Origin: Rhizobium album | GTDB lineage: Bacteria > Pseudomonadota > Alphaproteobacteria > Rhizobiales > Rhizobiaceae | DNA length: 64,000 nucleotides | NCBI RefSeq assembly: GCF_003122325.1 | Contig: NZ_QFBC01000019.1 | Span: 83,848 to 147,847, forward strand | Direction of reading: 5' to 3' | Shown here: positions 1 to 8,440 of the stretch, in pieces | Position numbering within the stretch: position 1 is the first letter of the stretch | Layout of the letters: each line of letters begins with the position of its first letter | Translations under genes and position numbers: made by a program | The notes under the pieces: model-generated | The model's database searches: none | The model's input: only the letters and a program-made list of their open reading frames with translations | Told to the model about the DNA's origin: nothing

Positions 1-453
1 GCCGTTGAGCAACTCCGGCGCAACAGCGACAATGGATGCAATATTGATAATGGTACCGCCGCCACGGACGACAAAGCCGGGGACAGCGGCATAGGTCAAG
101 CGCATCAATGCAGTGACATTGAGGCGGATCATCGCCTCCATCCGCTCCACATCGCTTTCCAGCAGGGAAGTATGCGTGCCGATCCCGGCGTTGTTCACCA
201 GCGCAGTGATGCTTGCGTCCTCGCGCAGCACCTTTTCGACTGCGGCAAGATCAGTCGCATTGCCGAGGTCTGCGGCCAAAACTTCGACCGCCCGCCCCGT
301 CCGGTCCGAAATCGATGAGGCGAGTGACTGGAGCTTATCCTTGTTGCGGGCAACGAGGATAAGGTCGTAGCCGCGTGTGGCAAGCCGGTCGGCGTAGATT
401 GCACCGATCCCCGTTGAAGCACCTGTGATGAGGGCAGTTCCCTTGGTCGTCAT
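1..453 (-). CDS. SDR-family oxidoreductase, 3' part outside window
   Basis: An open frame of 151 codons runs off the left edge; the start is the ATG whose complement lies at 451-453. The N-terminus has the classical short-chain dehydrogenase NAD(P)-binding signature (ITGASTGIG, about residues 9-17) and further on the NNAG motif. The catalytic Tyr-x3-Lys lies beyond the window. A cytosolic NAD(P)-dependent reductase or dehydrogenase is expected; the substrate cannot be told. It is transcribed divergently from the GlxA-like regulator at 579, which may control it. Confidence 0.85.
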   Translation of the reverse strand, partial: MTTKGTALITGASTGIGAIYADRLATRGYDLILVARNKDKLQSLASSISDRTGRAVEVLAADLGNATDLAAVEKVLREDASITALVNNAGIGTHTSLLESDVERMEAMIRLNVTALMRLTYAAVPGFVVRGGGTIINIASIVAVAPELLNG

Positions 454-578
454 TGGTCGGTTCCTTCCTTGATGATGAGAGCGTCGTCGCTCTCGATAAG
501 GATGTTATGGACCGAATGACCGTTGTCCGATATGACGTATAAACTACGTTTTTCGGTCATCGCGTTGTGGAGGGCGAC

Positions 579-1520
579 ATGCCTCATGTTTCCATGGTTT
601 TGACACAGGGCTTCCAATTCCTAGCGCTGGGCGTGCAGGCAGCCTTCGAGTTGGCGAATGGATTGAAAGGGGAAGATTTTTATACGCTGTCGATTTCTTC
701 CGTCGAAGGCGGCCCAATCATTTCCTCCAGCGGCTTTGCTGTTCCGACAGTCAAGTTGGGAGAGGTCGGTCCCGTCGACACGCTGCTGCTGTTGGCTGGC
801 CTTGTGCCGCCTCCGCAGCAAGCAGAGGAAACATTGGCGATCCTGCGGGATCTGGCGAAGCAATCCCGGAGGGTTGCGGGCCTGTGCACCGGTTCGTTCC
901 TTCTTGGCCAGATGGGCTTGCTCGATGGACGCCGCGCAACCACGCACTGGTCTTATGCACACGAGATGCGCAAGGCGTTTCCAAACGTACGCGTGGAGGA
1001 TGACCGCATCTTCATCAATGAGGGGCCAGTCTGGACATCAGCGGGTCTTACTGCCGGGCTGGATCTTGCCGTGGCCTTGATTGAGAAAGACCTCGGGCGG
1101 AATGTGGCAGGCGCAATCGCACGTCGGCTGGTCATGCACCATCGCCGCGGCGGGGGCCAGTCCCAGCATTCGGAATTACTGCAGCTTGCGCCGAGCAGCG
1201 ATCGTATCCAGAAGGCGCTGATCCATGCTAAATCTCATCTCTCCAACACGCTCACTGTTGACGAACTGGCAGAAGTCGCGGCGCTATCGCCACGTCAGTT
1301 CAGCCGTGCATTTCGTTCGGAAACCGGCCAAACGCCGGCCAAGGCTGTTGAACAGATGCGTCTTGAAGCTGCTCGATTGATGTTGGAAGAGACACGCCAT
1401 CCGATGGACCGAATTGCGCAGGAGACTGGCTTTACCGACCTTCGCCGCATGCGCGAAGCGTTCATGCGGCAATATGGGCAGCCCCCGCAGACAATCCGGC
1501 GGCTCGCGCGAGTTGCTTGA
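579..1520 (+). CDS. GlxA-type transcriptional regulator (DJ-1/PfpI domain + AraC HTH)
   Basis: This 313-residue protein has an N-terminal DJ-1/PfpI-like domain with the nucleophile-elbow motif GLCTGSF (Cys near 103) and a C-terminal AraC/XylS double helix-turn-helix (about 215-310). Such proteins are DNA-binding activators whose DJ-1 domain is thought to sense a ligand rather than catalyse. A GTG at 567 is also in frame but lies on the GGAGGG ribosome site; the ATG at 579, five bases after that site, is the better start. It is divergent from the SDR gene at 1-453, the usual arrangement of a regulator and its target. Confidence 0.9.
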   Translation: MPHVSMVLTQGFQFLALGVQAAFELANGLKGEDFYTLSISSVEGGPIISSSGFAVPTVKLGEVGPVDTLLLLAGLVPPPQQAEETLAILRDLAKQSRRVAGLCTGSFLLGQMGLLDGRRATTHWSYAHEMRKAFPNVRVEDDRIFINEGPVWTSAGLTAGLDLAVALIEKDLGRNVAGAIARRLVMHHRRGGGQSQHSELLQLAPSSDRIQKALIHAKSHLSNTLTVDELAEVAALSPRQFSRAFRSETGQTPAKAVEQMRLEAARLMLEETRHPMDRIAQETGFTDLRRMREAFMRQYGQPPQTIRRLARVA

Positions 1521-1534
1521 TAGTTGGACGCTAA

Positions 1535-1564
1535 GCTCTTGAAGGGATGTGAACCGGCGGCCCG
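1535..1564 (+). repeat. Degenerate direct repeat, left copy
   Basis: About 30 bp beginning GCTCTTGAAGGGATGTGAAC matches 14752-14781 at roughly 26 of 30 positions, in the same orientation. The two copies bracket the whole 13-kb oxidoreductase/regulator block. No transposase or tRNA lies at either copy. It may be the trace of a recombination event or a dispersed intergenic repeat. Confidence 0.5.
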
Positions 1565-1590
1565 AGAGATCTAAATGCATAACTATCTAA

Positions 1591-1841
1591 AACATCGACC
1601 AAGCGTTCAACATACTCGGACTTGGCGTCACGATGATCGCCAAGCCGGATGCCCGGCCCTATCTGGAACGGGGGGAACTTATCCGGCTCCTGCCGGCTGG
1701 TGGGTCGATGCCGGTCCCATCTCGATCTATGATGCAAACTGAGCCCTGCTCCCCTCAAAGACACGCGTCTTCATCGACTTTGTCGCCGAGGTGTTTCAGC
1801 GGGAAAATTATGCAGAACGCTTCGCCGGAAGCCTGGGATGA
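1591..1841 (+). pseudogene. Decayed 3' end of a LysR-type regulator
   Basis: Reading this stretch in two frames restores the typical LysR C-terminus: a segment with PYLERGELIRLLPA (around 1650-1692) and then, after a one-step frame change near 1695, WWVDAGPISIYDAN followed by KTRVFIDFVAEVFQREN and a stop at 1839-1841. The second part also has an in-frame TGA at 1740-1742. The DNA-binding half is absent. So this is a relic with a frameshift, a nonsense codon and a 5' deletion. It sits next to a copy of a degenerate repeat (1535-1564) and may mark an old rearrangement. Confidence 0.75.
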
Positions 1842-1970
1842 GGGACAGATGATCGATGCCCTCCTGGAGTATGTGGAACTGGCGAATTGCATCGCGACAA
1901 ACCAAAGATTGCCTGCCGGTAAGTTTTGCCGAGCAGAATCTTGCAGGAGGAAAATGCGGGAGTAGTGGAC

Positions 1971-1991
1971 AGGGCCGCTGCGAGCGGCCCT
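1971..1991 (-). terminator. Perfect GC-rich stem-loop after the SDR gene
   Basis: AGGGCCGCT and AGCGGCCCT form a 9-bp perfect stem with a 3-base loop, 19 bases beyond the stop of the leftward SDR gene at 2010-2741. There is no run of T after it on either strand, so it is a stem-loop of terminator type without the classical tail. Confidence 0.45.
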
Positions 1992-2009
1992 AGCCCTGGA
2001 GCGTTGACT

Positions 2010-2741
2010 TTATAGCGTCCAGCCCCCGTCGATTGTAAGGCTCGATCCGGTCATGAAGGACGTGTCGGGACCTGTGAGATAGGACACCATCCCGGCAATC
2101 TCCTTGGGATCGGCAACGCGCTTCAACGGGCTGCGGTCAGACAACATCTCAATGGCACCGGCGTTCATGTCAGTGTCCGTCGGACCTGGCTGGATGTTGT
2201 TGACGGTGATGCGCCGTGGAGCGAGATCAAGTGCCAAGCCTTTCACCATCGCTGCGACCGCAGCCTTGGAGAACTGGTAGACGCTTGCTCCCGGCATTCC
2301 TGTCCGTTCTGCCGTGTTCGACCCGATTGTGATAATGCGGCCGCCATCCTTCATGTGGGGCACTGCGGACTGGATGGACAGGAAAACGCCTCGAATATTG
2401 ATGTCGATCATCAGATCCAGTTCTTCGAGACTAACCGCATCCACTGTGTTGAGGCGCAAAATCCCTGCATTGACGACGACAGCGTCGAGCGGCCCAAAGA
2501 CATCTACCGTCTTGGCCACCGCCCCACGAAGGGCGTTAGCATCTGCGCTGTCGGCTTGGATGGCTAGGGCGCGGCGCCCGCTCTTCTCGATCTCGGCAAC
2601 GAGCGCCTGTGCGCTGTCCGGTCGCGAAACATATGTGAAGGCAACATCGTACCCCTCTTTTGCAAGTCTTTCGACTGCAGCGGCGCCGATGCCACGGGCA
2701 CCTCCAAACACGAGGGCGGTCTTGCATTCTTCGATCGTCAT
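2010..2741 (-). CDS. SDR-family oxidoreductase
   Basis: This 243-residue classical short-chain dehydrogenase has GGARGIG (about 13-19), VNAG near 90, the active-site Ser and YQFSK (Tyr-x3-Lys, about 155), and PGPTDTDM after the Rossmann core. It ends with SSLTIDGGW, the usual SDR C-terminal signature. The start has an AAGGAAA ribosome site. It lies 70 bases downstream of a TetR gene on the same strand, probably in one transcript. The substrate is unknown. Confidence 0.9.
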   Translation of the reverse strand: MTIEECKTALVFGGARGIGAAAVERLAKEGYDVAFTYVSRPDSAQALVAEIEKSGRRALAIQADSADANALRGAVAKTVDVFGPLDAVVVNAGILRLNTVDAVSLEELDLMIDINIRGVFLSIQSAVPHMKDGGRIITIGSNTAERTGMPGASVYQFSKAAVAAMVKGLALDLAPRRITVNNIQPGPTDTDMNAGAIEMLSDRSPLKRVADPKEIAGMVSYLTGPDTSFMTGSSLTIDGGWTL

Positions 2742-2811
2742 TGGAATTTCCTTTCTTGACAGACCTGTCCATAATTAGGCAAATAAAATGCCCCCATCTG
2801 TGGAGGCCGCG

Positions 2812-3393
2812 TTAAGGCTTTAGGCGCTGCGTTGCAAAACGTGCCATCGCCTTCAGATCAGAAGCGTTTGCGCCGCCGCGCGCAGCCACTTGCAGGCCGG
2901 TCATCGTCATCTGAATGAATGAAGCAGTTTCTTCAGCGTCAAGAGCCGGATTGATTTCTCCTGAACGTTGGCCGTCCAACACTCTCTCAAATATACGTCG
3001 ACCGAGCGCAGCACTTGCAGCGCCGCGGCGCGCATTGATTTCAGGGTCGGTCACACCAAACTCGCCGACGGATCCCACCCCCATGCATCCAAGTGTCCGC
3101 TCGCAATCGTCTTCCGACACAAGACCGACAAGCAGATCCTCGATGCCCCGTATAGGCGATGCCGGGGCGCTTAGCCTCTTGACGTGGCCAGTGTTCGTCC
3201 GTTGCTGATAGGTATCCAGCGCCTCCAGGTAAAGTGTACGCTTATCGCCGAAGGCGCTGTAGAGGCTTTGTCTGCCAATGCCCATCGCCTCACGCAGATC
3301 ATCGGTGGAGGTCGCCGCAAATCCCTTCGCCCAGAACACCCTAAGTGCTTTCTCTAACGCTGCGTCTCGGTCGAATTCTCTCGGTCTGGCCAT
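2812..3393 (-). CDS. TetR/AcrR-family repressor
   Basis: 193 residues. The N-terminal TetR helix-turn-helix is clear: MARPREFDRDAALEKALRVF, then STDDLREAMGIGRQSLYSAFG with the canonical recognition helix. The C-terminal ligand-binding half resembles the AcrR subgroup that usually controls a neighbouring oxidoreductase. The SDR gene at 2010 follows at once on the same strand, so TetR plus SDR is likely a self-repressed operon responding to an electrophile or other small molecule. Confidence 0.9.
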   Translation of the reverse strand: MARPREFDRDAALEKALRVFWAKGFAATSTDDLREAMGIGRQSLYSAFGDKRTLYLEALDTYQQRTNTGHVKRLSAPASPIRGIEDLLVGLVSEDDCERTLGCMGVGSVGEFGVTDPEINARRGAASAALGRRIFERVLDGQRSGEINPALDAEETASFIQMTMTGLQVAARGGANASDLKAMARFATQRLKP

Positions 3394-3604
3394 ACAAACG
3401 ACGTAACAATTATGGACAGATCAGTCAATAATAAAATTCCCCTTGCAGCAGAGATGCGTCGGGGGCGCTGGCACAACATCCTCCGGCGTTAACAAGTAGT
3501 CCCCGAACTTCCTGCCCATGACGAGGCGCCCGGCTGGCTAACTCCTGTGTCTGATCCGAGATCCAAAATTTCGGACCGACCTCACGAACAGGGATTGACT
3601 TGCT

Positions 3605-3637
3605 CCTAATCATAGATATTTATTGTCCACGATTAGG
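3605..3637 (+). promoter_or_regulatory. Inverted repeat at the Rrf2 promoter
   Basis: CCTAATC (3605-3611) and GATTAGG (3631-3637) are perfect 7-bp arms separated by 19 AT-rich bases. They end just at the ribosome site of the Rrf2 gene. The position suits an autoregulatory operator; the AT-rich spacer could contain the -10 box. Confidence 0.5.
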
Positions 3638-3646
3638 AGATGCAAC

Positions 3647-4159
3647 ATGAAACTGAGCGAAGGCGTAGAGCAGGCCATCCACTGCACGGCATTCCTGGCG
3701 GGTCTGTCGGAAGACGGCGTACTGTCGGCGGCAGCCCTGGCCGAACTCCACGGCGTGTCGACGAGCTATCTGCTGAAGCACCTGCAGGCGCTGTCCGGCG
3801 CCGGGATCGTCTCAACGACGCCGGGTCCGAAGGGCGGCTATCGGCTGGCGAAAGCGCCAAAGGACATCAGCCTCCTCGACATCGTCCTCGCGGTCGAAGG
3901 ACCGGCGCCCGCCTTCCGCTGCGCGGAGATCCGCCAGCGGGGGCCGAACCCATTGCCGCAGCGCTACTTCACCAAACCCTGCCAGATCAACGCCGCGATG
4001 CTGAAGGCCGAGAAGGCCTATCGCGCAGAACTCGCCAAGGTGTCTGTCGCGGATCTTCTGGCGGATCTCGGCGCAGCCGACGACGGCGGTATCGCCGCAC
4101 GAGGATGCGCCTTCCTTGAACTCCACGAACGCAAGACGGGCAATCGCGCCTCGTCATAG
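3647..4159 (+). CDS. Rrf2-family transcriptional regulator
   Basis: 170 residues. The N-terminal winged helix is typical of Rrf2 (LAELHGVSTSYLLKHLQAL, then GPKGGYRLAK). Two Cys residues (in FRCAEIR and KPCQI) stand where Rrf2 proteins carry metal-ligand or redox cysteines, one fewer than the three used for Fe-S binding in IscR or NsrR, so a thiol or non-FeS sensor is more likely. The ATG at 3647 is preceded by AGGAGA. It heads a four-gene operon (regulator, NmrA reductase, cupin, AhpD-like protein) with small gaps. Together these suggest an oxidative or electrophile stress module. Confidence 0.9.
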   Translation: MKLSEGVEQAIHCTAFLAGLSEDGVLSAAALAELHGVSTSYLLKHLQALSGAGIVSTTPGPKGGYRLAKAPKDISLLDIVLAVEGPAPAFRCAEIRQRGPNPLPQRYFTKPCQINAAMLKAEKAYRAELAKVSVADLLADLGAADDGGIAARGCAFLELHERKTGNRASS

Positions 4160-4170
4160 GAGAAAGCACC

Positions 4171-4923
4171 ATGACCAAGATGAAGAAGGTCGTCGTCATC
4201 GGCGGCACGGGCCTGATTGGCTCAAAGGCAGTGAAACTGCTTCAGGACGCAGGCCACGAGGCCGTCGCCGCAAGCTCCAGCAACGGCATCAATGCCTATA
4301 CGGGAGAAGGACTGGCCGATGCGCTAGCGGGCGCCGACGCCGTCATCGACGTTTCAAACATGATGTCGTTCGACAAGGCCGTGATCGCCGACTTCTTTGG
4401 AACGTCGAGCCGGAACTTGACGAGCGCCGAACGGGCCGCAGGCGTGCGCCATCACGTCGTCCTCTCGATCGTCAATGCCGATCAGCTCTCGGCCAATCCT
4501 TACATGGCAGGTAAGCTGGCGCAGGAGGAGGCCGTCGCTACCTCGGGCCAGGCCTTCACGATCGTTCGGGCCACACAATTCCATGAATTCACGGAGACGC
4601 TGGTGGACGCGTACTCGGCCGACGGCGCCGTGAAAGTGCCGGATATCGACTTCCAACCGATCGCGGCCAATGACGTCGCCGCTGCTTTGGTGGAAGCCGC
4701 GCTCGGCGAGCCGAAGAACGGATTCGTCGATCTTGCCGGGCCCGAACGGGGACCGTTCGGATCCTTCATCCGGACCTATCTCGATGCCAAGAGCGACGTT
4801 CGTCCGGTCAACGCTGACGCGGCCGTCGAATACTTCGGCGCTCCGGTTGTCGCCGGCTCACTGGTTCCCGGCGGAGACTACATCAAGGGCGCGATCACGG
4901 TCGCCGAATGGCTCAAGGCATAG
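4171..4923 (+). CDS. NmrA/SDR atypical NAD(P)-binding reductase
   Basis: 250 residues beginning with the Rossmann motif VVIGGTGLIGSKAV. No Tyr-x3-Lys is evident, as in the atypical NmrA-like group that includes NAD(P)H sensors and quinone or isoflavone reductases. The start follows AGGAGAAAGCACC and lies 11 bases after the Rrf2 stop, so translation is likely coupled to transcription from the Rrf2 promoter. Its product may reduce a quinone-like compound or sense redox state. Confidence 0.85.
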   Translation: MTKMKKVVVIGGTGLIGSKAVKLLQDAGHEAVAASSSNGINAYTGEGLADALAGADAVIDVSNMMSFDKAVIADFFGTSSRNLTSAERAAGVRHHVVLSIVNADQLSANPYMAGKLAQEEAVATSGQAFTIVRATQFHEFTETLVDAYSADGAVKVPDIDFQPIAANDVAAALVEAALGEPKNGFVDLAGPERGPFGSFIRTYLDAKSDVRPVNADAAVEYFGAPVVAGSLVPGGDYIKGAITVAEWLKA

Positions 4924-4938
4924 AAAGAGCGCACGATC

Positions 4939-5376
4939 ATGAAGATCATTGCATATGCGGCTGCGGCACTCGCGGCCACCCTTGCCACCGCGTCCGCTCA
5001 CGATGTCGCTAAGCCAGGACTCGCCCACGATACGAAGGACGCCAAGGTGACGCTCGTCTACGAGCATCCCCTGCCCGATGTCCCTGGCAAGAGCGTCAAG
5101 GGCGTCCTCGTCGAGTACGGCCCCGGCGGCTACAGCTCCGCCCACACGCATGCGAAGTCTGCGCTGATCTATGCCACGGTCCTAGAAGGCGCGATCCAGA
5201 GCGCCGTGAATGGTGGCGAGACGAAGACCTTTACCGCCGGTCAGAACTTCACCGAGCTGCCAGGCGACCGCCATGACGTCAGCGCCAATGCAAGCAAGAC
5301 CGAGCCGGCGAAGCTGCTCGCCGTCTTCGTCGTCGATACCGACGACGCCGTCCTGACGACGCCGCGCAAGCCGTAG
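4939..5376 (+). CDS. Secreted cupin-domain protein
   Basis: 145 residues with a clean signal peptide (MKIIAYAAAALAATLATASA) and probable cleavage after ASA. The mature part carries the cupin motif GGYSSAHTHAKSALIY followed by LEGAI, with His residues suited to metal binding, and a second conserved PGDRHDV segment. A small single-domain periplasmic cupin of unknown substrate. It is third in the Rrf2 operon, 15 bases after the NmrA gene. Confidence 0.85.
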   Translation: MKIIAYAAAALAATLATASAHDVAKPGLAHDTKDAKVTLVYEHPLPDVPGKSVKGVLVEYGPGGYSSAHTHAKSALIYATVLEGAIQSAVNGGETKTFTAGQNFTELPGDRHDVSANASKTEPAKLLAVFVVDTDDAVLTTPRKP

Positions 5377-5468
5377 CGCTACCTACCAGATCCACCCCCT
5401 CACCTACCGCACAAGCAACGATGGTTTCACCGGCGAACGGAGAACCGCGTCCACAAGAAAGGAACAAT

Positions 5469-5915
5469 ATGTCCCGCATGAACTGGTCCGAAGTCGCCCC
5501 CGAGGGTGCCAAGGCGCTCTTCGGCGTCCATCAATACGTCACCAAGAAAACGAACCTACCTGAAGAGCTGATTCATCTCGTCTTCCTGCGCGTGTCGCAG
5601 ATCAACGGCTGCGCCCATTGCATCGACATGCATAGTCGCGATCTGCGCAAGACGATGTCCGTAGACAAGATCACTCTGCTGCCGGTCTGGGACGAGGTGC
5701 CTCACCTGTTCAGCGAGCAGGAACGAGCAGCGCTGGCCTGGGCTGAAGAAGTCACGAATGTCAGCCAGACCCACGCCTCCGACAAGGCCTATGCCGCCGC
5801 CGCCGGCGTATTCGAACCGAAGGATCTCGTCGATCTGACGATCACCATCGCCGCGATGAACGCCTTCAACCGGCTCGGCGCCCCGTTCCGGCTTCCGGTG
5901 GCGGCCAAGGCCTGA
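5469..5915 (+). CDS. AhpD-like carboxymuconolactone decarboxylase-family protein
   Basis: 148 residues. The AhpD core is visible as NGCAHCIDMH with Cys48-x2-Cys51 and His55, the redox pair and proton relay of this family, which acts as an alkylhydroperoxidase or thiol-dependent peroxidase. The ATG at 5469 has GAAAGGA before it; an upstream in-frame start at 5421 has no such site. Last gene of the Rrf2 operon. The family also includes gamma-carboxymuconolactone decarboxylases, but the Cys pair favours a peroxidase role. Confidence 0.9.
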   Translation: MSRMNWSEVAPEGAKALFGVHQYVTKKTNLPEELIHLVFLRVSQINGCAHCIDMHSRDLRKTMSVDKITLLPVWDEVPHLFSEQERAALAWAEEVTNVSQTHASDKAYAAAAGVFEPKDLVDLTITIAAMNAFNRLGAPFRLPVAAKA

Positions 5916-6184
5916 TCGCGCTAGCTGCGCAACGCATAGACACCTCCCTGCCGGGCCGTCGAGGTCCGACAGGGTATTTCGGCCTGCAGTGGCGATGCGA
6001 CCATCCGCGTCGCCATCTCCTAGAGGCGACAAGGCATTATCCGGATCGACCACGTCATTAGGTTTTTGAAGGTAGGCCGCTGTTTTACCTCTGCGTGATA
6101 CCGACCGACCAGGACGTAGCCGGTCTTCGACAGCCCGAATTCCTCGCCCTGGCAACCGCAAAACGCTCCTGTGCCGATATGTGC

Positions 6185-7162
6185 TCAGCCTCGACGATCA
6201 CCTACTGACAAGCCGGTCAACTGTTCCGAAAGCAGCCACAGCCGTTCAGCAGCCTGTGGATCCATGGCCCAAGGCGCCACACCTCTAGTCCCATCCGTCT
6301 CCGTCTGCGGCAGGGCGACTTCGCAATCTTCGCAGTAGACGCCGCCGATACCGTCGAGTTCGGGCCGCGTTGCTGCCCAGACGCTTGTTGCTGCGCCTTG
6401 TTCCGGCGTCTTGAGGTCACGTGCGGGGTCGACCCGACGATTGCCATTCTCGTCATAGACATCGAAAGAATTGATCTCGTCTTCGCTGAGATGGCGGGCG
6501 AGATCGGTCAGGATGACGCCGGGGTGCAACGAAAATGCCCGCACGCCAAGCGCGGCTCCAAGCCGATCAAGTTCAAGCGCGAACAGAGCATTTGCCGTCT
6601 TTGCCTGGCCATAGGCCTGCCACTTGTCATAGGGGCGCGTCCGGAAATCGATATCGTCGAAATCGACTGGACCAATTTGATGGCCACGCGACGATACAGA
6701 GATCACCCGTGCGTTGCCCGCTTTGACCAGTACAGGCCACAGACCTGCAACCAGCCGGAAATGGCCGAGATGATTGGTGGCAAACTGGCTCTCGTGCCCA
6801 GCCTCATCACGGGCAAGCGGCGTCGCCATGATGCCGGCGCTGTTGACCAGGATTGAGATCGGCATGCCCGCCGCAACGATCCTGTCAACAAAGGCGGCAA
6901 CCGATGCGGGATCCGCAAGATCCATCGCTTCGATAACAACATTGTCGATACCGGCAAGTGTGCGTTCGGCCTTTTCGCGATTGCGGGCCGGTACGATGAC
7001 ACGAGCACCAGCACCTGCTAGCGCCCGCGTCGTCTCGACGCCGAGACCGGAATAGCCGCCGGTGACAATCGCCGTCTTGCCGGAAAGAGCGATACCCTCG
7101 GTGACCTCGCGTGCCGTGCTGGATGCGCTGAAACGAGATCCAATAGGTTTCTGTTCGGACAT
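6185..7162 (-). CDS. SDR-family oxidoreductase (retinol dehydrogenase-like)
   Basis: 325 residues, longer than a minimal SDR. It has TGGYSGLG, NSAGIM, the segment ending YGQAK (Tyr-x3-Lys) and a C-terminal extension of about 70 residues, as in the WW-oxidoreductase/protochlorophyllide reductase-like group. AAGGAG precedes the ATG. It is divergent from the AraC-family gene at 7254 with 91 bases between, so that regulator is the likely activator. Confidence 0.9.
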   Translation of the reverse strand: MSEQKPIGSRFSASSTAREVTEGIALSGKTAIVTGGYSGLGVETTRALAGAGARVIVPARNREKAERTLAGIDNVVIEAMDLADPASVAAFVDRIVAAGMPISILVNSAGIMATPLARDEAGHESQFATNHLGHFRLVAGLWPVLVKAGNARVISVSSRGHQIGPVDFDDIDFRTRPYDKWQAYGQAKTANALFALELDRLGAALGVRAFSLHPGVILTDLARHLSEDEINSFDVYDENGNRRVDPARDLKTPEQGAATSVWAATRPELDGIGGVYCEDCEVALPQTETDGTRGVAPWAMDPQAAERLWLLSEQLTGLSVGDRRG

Positions 7163-7253
7163 GTTGTTACTCCTTCATTTGTGACTCTGGTGTCCGTCCC
7201 CTATATCGGGTAGTTTCTCGGAGTCCCCAGCCTGCAGGATCCGGATTTCTGTC

Positions 7254-8195
7254 GTGATCGTCCAAAACATCCAGGATCCCCTGTCCGACGTGCTTAGTGC
7301 CATCAATGCGCGGGCGCTGTTCTCCGTGCGTTTTGCAGCCGGAGGCGCGTGGTCTGTTGCTTTTCCACCACCGGGCTACCTGAAGTTCAATGCGATCCGC
7401 GAAGGCGGTGCCTGGCTTATCTCGGAGGGAGAGGCGCCGTTGCGCATTGAGGCCGGCGATTGTCTGGTGGTCAGCGGCAAGGCCTTTACGCTTTGCAGCG
7501 ATCCCAACGTGAAGCCGATCGCGGCGGCAGAGGTATTCGCCGGAGGAAATCTCGATGTCTCAGTGGGCGATGGTCGGGATTTCGTGCTCCTCGGCGGCAG
7601 CGTCAACCTCGATACCGTCGATGGCTCACTCCTCACCGAGGCCCTGCCGCCTGTTGTAGTGATTGAGCACGAAGAGGCCGGACCGATTGGATGGCTGCTC
7701 GAACAGTTGGACCTGGAGTGGAACAGCGCAGCACCGGGCGCTCGCATCGCCTGCAACGACCTGCTGCGGCTGGTGTTTATCCATGTACTACGTGCTTACA
7801 TGGCACGCCAGACAGCCCAGCATCCCGGCTGGCTCGCCGGCCTCGCGGATGCCCGTCTGGGGCCGGCACTGCGGGCCATCCACGCCGATCCATCGCGCCG
7901 CTGGACGGTAGAGGCGCTGGCGTCTCTTGCCGGCCAGTCCCGCTCCGGATTTGCCGATAGATTTCGCGCCACCGTCGGAACGTCACCGATAGACTATCTT
8001 TTGGGCTGGCGGATGCGGCTTGCGGCCGCCCGGCTGAGGCGTGGAAACGAGCCACTGCCAAAGATCGCTCAATCTCTCGGCTACGCGTCCGACAGTGCTT
8101 TTGCGGCGAGCTTCCGCCGTACGCTCGGCCAATCGCCTGCGCGTTATCGTGCCTTACATCGCGACGATAAACAGCGTGAGTTGGTCAACGCATGA
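7254..8195 (+). CDS. AraC-family regulator with cupin-like N-terminal domain
   Basis: 313 residues. The N-terminal half (about 1-180) is the AraC-binding/cupin_6 type that begins DPLSDVL and often controls oxidoreductase genes. The C-terminal half has two helix-turn-helix units: WTVEALASLAGQSRSGFADRF and LPKIAQSLGYASDSAFAASF, followed by GQSPARYR. The start is a GTG; no ATG occurs in frame for the first half. Probable activator of the divergent SDR gene at 6185. Confidence 0.9.
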   Translation: MIVQNIQDPLSDVLSAINARALFSVRFAAGGAWSVAFPPPGYLKFNAIREGGAWLISEGEAPLRIEAGDCLVVSGKAFTLCSDPNVKPIAAAEVFAGGNLDVSVGDGRDFVLLGGSVNLDTVDGSLLTEALPPVVVIEHEEAGPIGWLLEQLDLEWNSAAPGARIACNDLLRLVFIHVLRAYMARQTAQHPGWLAGLADARLGPALRAIHADPSRRWTVEALASLAGQSRSGFADRFRATVGTSPIDYLLGWRMRLAAARLRRGNEPLPKIAQSLGYASDSAFAASFRRTLGQSPARYRALHRDDKQRELVNA

Positions 8196-8440
8196 AAGCT
8201 TACCTGTCGATTGGCCCGTCGCGGGTGTCGGGGCACGCCACGGCAAAACAAGTCACCATGATCTTTCACCGCTTCCAGTCTTCTCCTCTTAGCCGCATCA
8301 TCGCTCATGATGGGATTCGAACTTGCGGCCCACAATGTGATCGATGTCAGCCTGCTGAAGTACATGAGAATGTGCTTTATGACGTCTGGAGCCCTCCGGA
8401 GGAGCACACTCGGAAATTGCTCCCGCCCGCAGCTTGTACT

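Noticed and set aside
8298..8330. GGGATTCGAAC, looking like a tRNA T-arm on the minus strand
   Set aside because: The T-stem halves do not pair, and no acceptor or anticodon arm can be built around it.
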